From Rodentolepis nana (Eukaryota; Platyhelminthes; Cestoda; Cyclophyllidea; Hymenolepididae): 11,776 nucleotides of DNA. This document shows positions 8,552 through 11,776 of this stretch, in pieces (the first letter of the stretch is position 1; every line of letters starts with the position of its first letter). The position numbers and the translations under genes are program-made. The notes under the pieces were generated by a model. The model made no database searches and was not told the origin of the DNA. It saw only the letters and a program-made list of their open reading frames with translations. The stretch spans positions 1,450 to 13,225 of the forward strand of contig UZAE01014601.1 in assembly GCA_900617975.1 (NCBI GenBank). The letters run 5' to 3'.

Positions 8552-8914
8552 GAGAGGTGTAGTTTATTGGAAGCATTCCTGGAAGCAGAAGACGACGAGG
8601 TGGCCCAAGTAATAGATAAAGTACGTTTCTAACAAGACAATGTACATAAAATTCATTTAGCACTCCAGAGCTGTCTGAGTGCTCTCGACAGGACATCACA
8701 AAGGTATGATGTCAAGGGGTGTTCGAAGGAGTGCTTGAAGTCTCGCCAGATGGTTAAAATGCTTGCACGCAACGGGGGGTCCAAGGCCACTTGTGAGGAA
8801 GAGAAAAGAGGTCATTTTTACTTTAGACAAATGCCCTCTAATCGAACCATAGAAATGAATTTGGGCAATATGATTGAAGTAAATTTTCTGGTTCCTTTTT
8901 ACATTGCTACTTAA
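8552..8914 (+). pseudogene. Open frame with one internal stop, unknown origin
   Basis: One reading frame runs 26 codons (ERCSLLEAFLEAEDDEVAQV...), a TAA at 8630-8632, then 93 more codons to TAA 8912-8914 (QDNVHKIHLALQSCLSALDR...KSRQMVKMLARNGG...). Its first part is acidic and protein-like, and the region is GC-richer than its surroundings. The stop could instead be spliced out, since GTACGT follows GATAAA at 8620 and CTAACAAG follows shortly, but that gap is too short for an intron. A donor-like AAAG|GTATGA also lies at 8703. It may be a decayed retrogene or transposon fragment, or a misread exon group. No family is recognised. The minus-strand frame 8699-8511 is its shadow. Confidence 0.25.
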
Positions 8915-9086
8915 AATTTTCTTAAGTTATGTGATTTATTAAAAGCATCTTCTTTTATACGAAACGCTTATTTGCCATTATTAGGTGCACTCAAAAAATA
9001 TTGCTGTGAGCCGGCTAAGAGGGGAAAATAAAGGCAAAGATTTTAGAAATGAAAAATGTGGAGGGTCAATCGGTCTCTACTCTCTC

Positions 9087-9123
<37 letters not shown>

Positions 9124-9502
9124 AACGTCCAATGTACCGCGGTGACATTCTAACAATGTATTGATTCTTATGATTTCAAACTTTACGAATTTGCAATGTT
9201 GACTGTAGTCACGCTAACATTGATTATTAGCAGGATGTGAAAAAAGATGACCGTGCAAAGATAATGCTGGTATTGACAGACATTTCCAGCAGTTATCGAT
9301 ATAATAAGAACTTGCTAGAGAAATGTGTGGGTGAGTTGATGGGGGGGGGACTTTTAAATTAGAAGTAAATGGAAATAAACGACCTTCCGTATTTGACTTC
9401 AACCAAACTCAAATTCTCAAATGTCTTAGAACGATGGCAATACAACTCTGCAACATGGTAAAAGATTAGGTATATCCCCGAAGGAGCACCTTTTGAGTTG
9501 AT
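8915..9502. other. Unique DNA with CT microsatellite, no gene seen
   Basis: AT-rich sequence holding the CT tract at 9091-9120 and a G9 run at 9341-9349. No supported exon or RNA gene. Confidence 0.5.
9091..9120. repeat. (CT)15 microsatellite
   Basis: Fifteen uninterrupted CT dinucleotides, preceded by a shorter imperfect CT stretch from 9074. Confidence 0.95.
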
Positions 9503-9683
9503 ACGGGAGGAGGGGGGGGGGGGGGGAAAAANGTGTTTCAGAGACAGATACAAAGGTAGAAAAAAGGTAAGGTGAGTACTGTAGAAGTGGCCGACCATGA
9601 CATACGGTGGGGGGGGGGGGGGAAGTTTGAAGTGAGAAGTCAACTGCCGGTTAAAAGACTTTTTTGGCGTATGAGTATACCAT
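9503..9683 (-). repeat. Dispersed repeat, copy E, truncated at both ends
   Basis: The match begins within the GA-rich block (G15 at 9512-9526) and stops after GTATGAGTATACC, before the CCACGTGG and donor region. The tail side, with the AATGGCAGGC and TCACAGAGG parts, is missing. A second run, G14 at 9609-9622, replaces the GGGGTGATGGTAG seen in copy F and shifts the shared frame by four bases. The undetermined base N at 9532 lies beside the first G run, so this copy is the least reliable part of the assembly. Confidence 0.75.
9532..9532. other. Undetermined base (N)
   Basis: A single N follows a G15-A6 stretch. This marks a sequencing ambiguity next to a homopolymer. Confidence 0.99.
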
Positions 9684-9738
9684 GAACCATTATTCAATCT
9701 AATAGACTGGCCAACAGAGTTCGCAGTTAGAATGAACG

Positions 9739-10066
9739 TTATTATTATTATTATTATTTCAAATGGCAGGCGTTTTGAATATTTATCATTAGCCATTTAG
9801 CTGACTTTGGGCTTAGCAAAGGGAGGAAATCAAAGTGAGAACAATTCGGGAGGGGAAACAGAAGAGTGATTCGCAGATGTAGAGGAGACAGACAGACACA
9901 AAGGCAGAGAAAAGGTGAGATGAGTACTGTGAAAGCTGTGTAATATGACATACAGTGGGGTGATGGTAGTTTGAAGTCAGAAGTCAGCTGCCGGTTAATA
10001 GACTTTTTTGCCGTATGAGAATACGTTGCCCAGGATGCACCACGTGGAGGTAAGTCTATCGCACAC
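9739..10066 (-). repeat. Dispersed SINE-like repeat, copy F
   Basis: The best preserved full-length copy. The tail side is a (TTA)n microsatellite (9739-9758) followed by TTTCAAATGGCAGGC, and the other end is GGAGGTAAGTCTATCGCACAC. It keeps the CCACGTGG palindrome at 10040-10047. The shared frame starts at ATG 9920 and reaches the donor (GT at 10050-10051) after 130 nt, but has TAA at codon 8 and a TGA after FFAV. It lies in direct orientation 55 bp from copy E. The tail is pure TTA units, unlike the TAAA tail of copy A. Confidence 0.9.
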
Positions 10067-10102
10067 TGAGAAGTTCTCTACTTGAACTATCTTGCCCTAC
10101 AG

Positions 10103-10152
10103 AATGTTCGGGTGGGCAGTTTAACTACGTACTCCACACCTTCATCAATTGA
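10103..10152 (+). other. Exon-like segment after repeat F, behind a strong acceptor
   Basis: TTGAACTATCTTGCCCTACAG (AG at 10101-10102) is a strong acceptor. Splicing from the repeat F donor removes 53 nt and continues in phase 1 as ECSGGQFNYVLHTFIN before TGA 10150-10152. Another frame from the same acceptor reads NVRVGSLTTYSTPSSIES before a stop. Since repeat F itself carries two stops in its shared frame, a protein-coding role for this pairing is doubtful; a noncoding or chance site is as likely. Confidence 0.2.
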
Positions 10153-10787
10153 GTCAGGTGGATTTCGCAATGAATGAACACAACTTACACGGATCTGCTA
10201 ACTTAAAAAAATTAGTAATTTAAATTTTGCGTCGGGAAATTTGCAAACTGTGGAATATCCAATACGATGGATGTGTTTTCCGTAGTATAATAATATAAGT
10301 CTAGTTTTTCGCAGCATCTTAATATTCAAGTGTGAATAATAACTTTTGGGTGAAAGTAGACAAAGTCAACGCTTCCAGAATTCCAATTAAGTTAAATTAT
10401 TTGGCAACTCAAAGCATTTCTTCCTGGACGACGAAGGTAATCTACTCAGTAGACACCACAATTTGGGTCTTAAATTCATCTGAATAGATCGTAATAACTT
10501 ATTTCTATTAATAAACTGAATCAACTATCGAGATTTCAGATGAAGACTTCTTAAACTGAATGGAAAGGTGTAGACTTTCGTGGATTTATTATTATTCATC
10601 TTTGACAACTTTACTCTCTTACTTGCTAAACAAATTTGCCACTAATCCCAGTCAAATTCGCATTTATGTTTCCATTGCAATTACCATTCAGCGTTGTCTC
10701 TGAAAAAATTTTATTCGTTATTATTATCCCCCTAACGAGAAAGCATATCATATTTCACAAATGAGATGACTGGCAAAGCTTATGCGT
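10153..10787. other. Unique AT-rich DNA, nothing supported
   Basis: About 630 bp with no recognised exon, RNA gene or repeat copy. Confidence 0.5.
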
Positions 10788-10840
10788 GGGGAGGGAGGGG
10801 GCGATGGTGGGGGTTGAGGGGGGGGGGGAGAGGGGAGGGG
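10788..10840. repeat. G-rich tract with G12 run, G-quadruplex motif
   Basis: Repeated G3-G12 blocks with one- to four-base spacers on the plus strand. On the minus strand this gives proline-rich frames (10997-10755 and 10971-10780) that are products of the tract and not genes. Confidence 0.85.
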
Positions 10841-10950
10841 TCGAAGACTTCCCACTCCTCCTGGGTGGTATTGCTTTCAAGGAAAAGTCGGTGATATTTG
10901 CAGAATTTGGACACAAATGACTCAGTGTGGAGGCCAGGTATTTTACGCAG

Positions 10951-11127
10951 GTTGATGGATACAAATGGCATATTCTAGTACGCAGATTGGCCAACAAAGG
11001 TGTAGTTAAACGTGAGTCTTGTTTTGACGAATTATTCTACTTATTGCGTCTTGGCGACCAAGCTGTTGCCTCAGAGCTGCTGAGAGTACAGTTCCATTGT
11101 ACTAGAGACATGAAGACGAATGAGTAG
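10951..11127 (+). CDS. Candidate terminal exon, unknown protein
   Basis: The acceptor GTATTTTACGCAG (AG at 10949-10950) is followed by 58 open codons and TAG at 11125-11127. The translation begins VDGYKWHILVRRLANKGVV and contains CFDELFYLLRLGDQAVASEL, a leucine-rich amphipathic stretch with balanced charged residues, unlike chance AT-rich translation. GC content is higher than in the flanks. The frame is also open a little upstream, to 10921, with no ATG, so it would need earlier exons to the left, which I did not find. No AATAAA is seen close downstream. The family is not recognised. Confidence 0.35.
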   Translation, partial: VDGYKWHILVRRLANKGVVKRESCFDELFYLLRLGDQAVASELLRVQFHCTRDMKTNE

Positions 11128-11721
11128 CCAATGAAAAGAAAGGAGGGGGGGGGGGTTCAAAATTTTCCGTATTAAAAGAAAAGGAGTATTGTGGCGTAAA
11201 TTTGAGACAGAGTATATTAAAAAAGTATGCCTATTTTAGACACTTCCCTCCAACGGACAGCTCGATAAAAATTTCAAAGTAACTAATGAATTTGCGTGTG
11301 TAGGCAGTCATAGTGCTAATAGGAAATATTCAACTTATGTTTAATAATAATCGCAGAGAAACCTCGGAGAATATTCAGTAAAAGTTTCCAACACGCTGCA
11401 AATAAGTTCGGGCTATTAGTGGGTTTAGGTGGGCAACGAACCTACAGTAAACATGGGAATTTTGTCTCCCTTAATTCCCTACCATTTCTACTCCCTCCAA
11501 ATGAACGCATTTTATGATCAATTTAGCAATCGAAAGAATGACTGATTTCTCCACATTACCTATGGACACTTGAATTCTTGATATGTGTTTAGTTGGGGTT
11601 TCAAGTAACATCCGCTAATTAGAGACGGCAAAGTGGATTGGCTGTCAAGATATTAATACTTCTTTTTTGGAACTTGAGAAACGTTGTGTTATCTGTTTAA
11701 TAATTATATTAACGAACTGGG
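11128..11721. other. Unique DNA, nothing supported
   Basis: AT-rich sequence with a G11 run at 11145-11155 shortly after the candidate exon. No other feature is recognised before repeat G. Confidence 0.5.
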
Positions 11722-11776
11722 GTGTGCGATAGACTCACCTCCATGTGGTGCACACTGGGCAACGTATACTCATACG
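11722..11776 (+). repeat. Dispersed repeat, copy G, cut by window end
   Basis: GTGTGCGATAGACTCACCTCC and the following bases through CAACGTATACTCATACG match the start of copies A, B and F. The donor on the minus strand is GTGAGT here (GT at 11738-11737). The base before the start is G, as in copy A, where GGGGTGTGCG is also seen. Confidence 0.85.

Noticed and set aside
8570..8630. Resemblance of GSIPGSRRRRGG reading to the basic end motif of LINE reverse transcriptases
   Set aside because: It requires frame changes within a few codons, and a cleaner acidic frame covers the same bases.
241..10066. The dispersed repeat as solo LTRs
   Set aside because: Shared similarity extends past any TG...CA boundary on the tail side, and the ends are variable A/T simple repeats rather than fixed termini.
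10755..10997. Two minus-strand proline-rich open frames
   Set aside because: They are translations of the G-rich tract on the opposite strand.

Overview
The window looks like AT-rich, gene-poor nuclear DNA from a metazoan. Stop codons are dense in all frames, there are AT, CT, CA and TTA microsatellites and long G or C runs, and the short open stretches end at GT-AG type splice sites. There is no bacterial-style gene packing, no rRNA or tRNA gene that I can see, and no CRISPR array. Very short candidate introns (53 and 73 nt) and a compact dispersed repeat would suit a parasitic flatworm such as a tapeworm, but that assignment is a guess from style and not from a recognised gene.

The dominant structure is a dispersed repeat of about 305-330 bp with seven copies: A (241-570, +), B (1579-1906, +), C (6926-7242, -), D (8035-8339, -), E (9503-9683, -, truncated), F (9739-10066, -) and G (11722-11776, +, cut by the window end). 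One end is GTGTGCGATAGACTTACCTCC. The other end is CATTTGATA followed by a short A/T simple-repeat tail, which is typical of SINE-like or other non-LTR elements. Read from the tail side, each copy with that end holds a start codon, a shared frame of 43 codons and a 5' splice site (usually GAG|GTAAGT). The start-to-donor distance is exactly 130 nt in all five copies where both ends are visible. Copy C has no stop in this frame and is followed 73 nt later by a strong acceptor, giving an 85-residue spliced frame. Copy F is followed by a strong acceptor 53 nt on.

The best host-gene signal is a first coding exon on the minus strand (6476 to 6129). It encodes a signal peptide and a short secreted region, ends in phase 0 at AAG|GTAATT, and has two CCAAT boxes just upstream. 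No later exon of this gene was convincingly found. Weaker exon-like segments lie at 10951-11127 (+, acceptor then 58 codons then stop), 4888-5046 (+, acceptor, 52 codons, stop, AATAAA 100 nt on), 4964-4879 (-, competing reading) and 8552-8914 (+, one frame with a single internal stop). None is recognised as a known family.

Layout: 1-240 C-rich start and unique DNA; 241-570 repeat A; 571-1578 unique with an AT microsatellite; 1579-1906 repeat B; 1907-4600 unique AT-rich DNA with several simple repeats; 4601-5160 GC-richer island with exon-like signals; 5161-6128 AT-rich; 6129-6590 secreted-protein exon and promoter; 6926-7432 repeat C and its candidate spliced frame; 8035-8914 repeat D and the broken frame; 9091-10152 simple repeats and copies E and F; 10788-11127 G-rich tract and candidate terminal exon; 11722-11776 repeat G.
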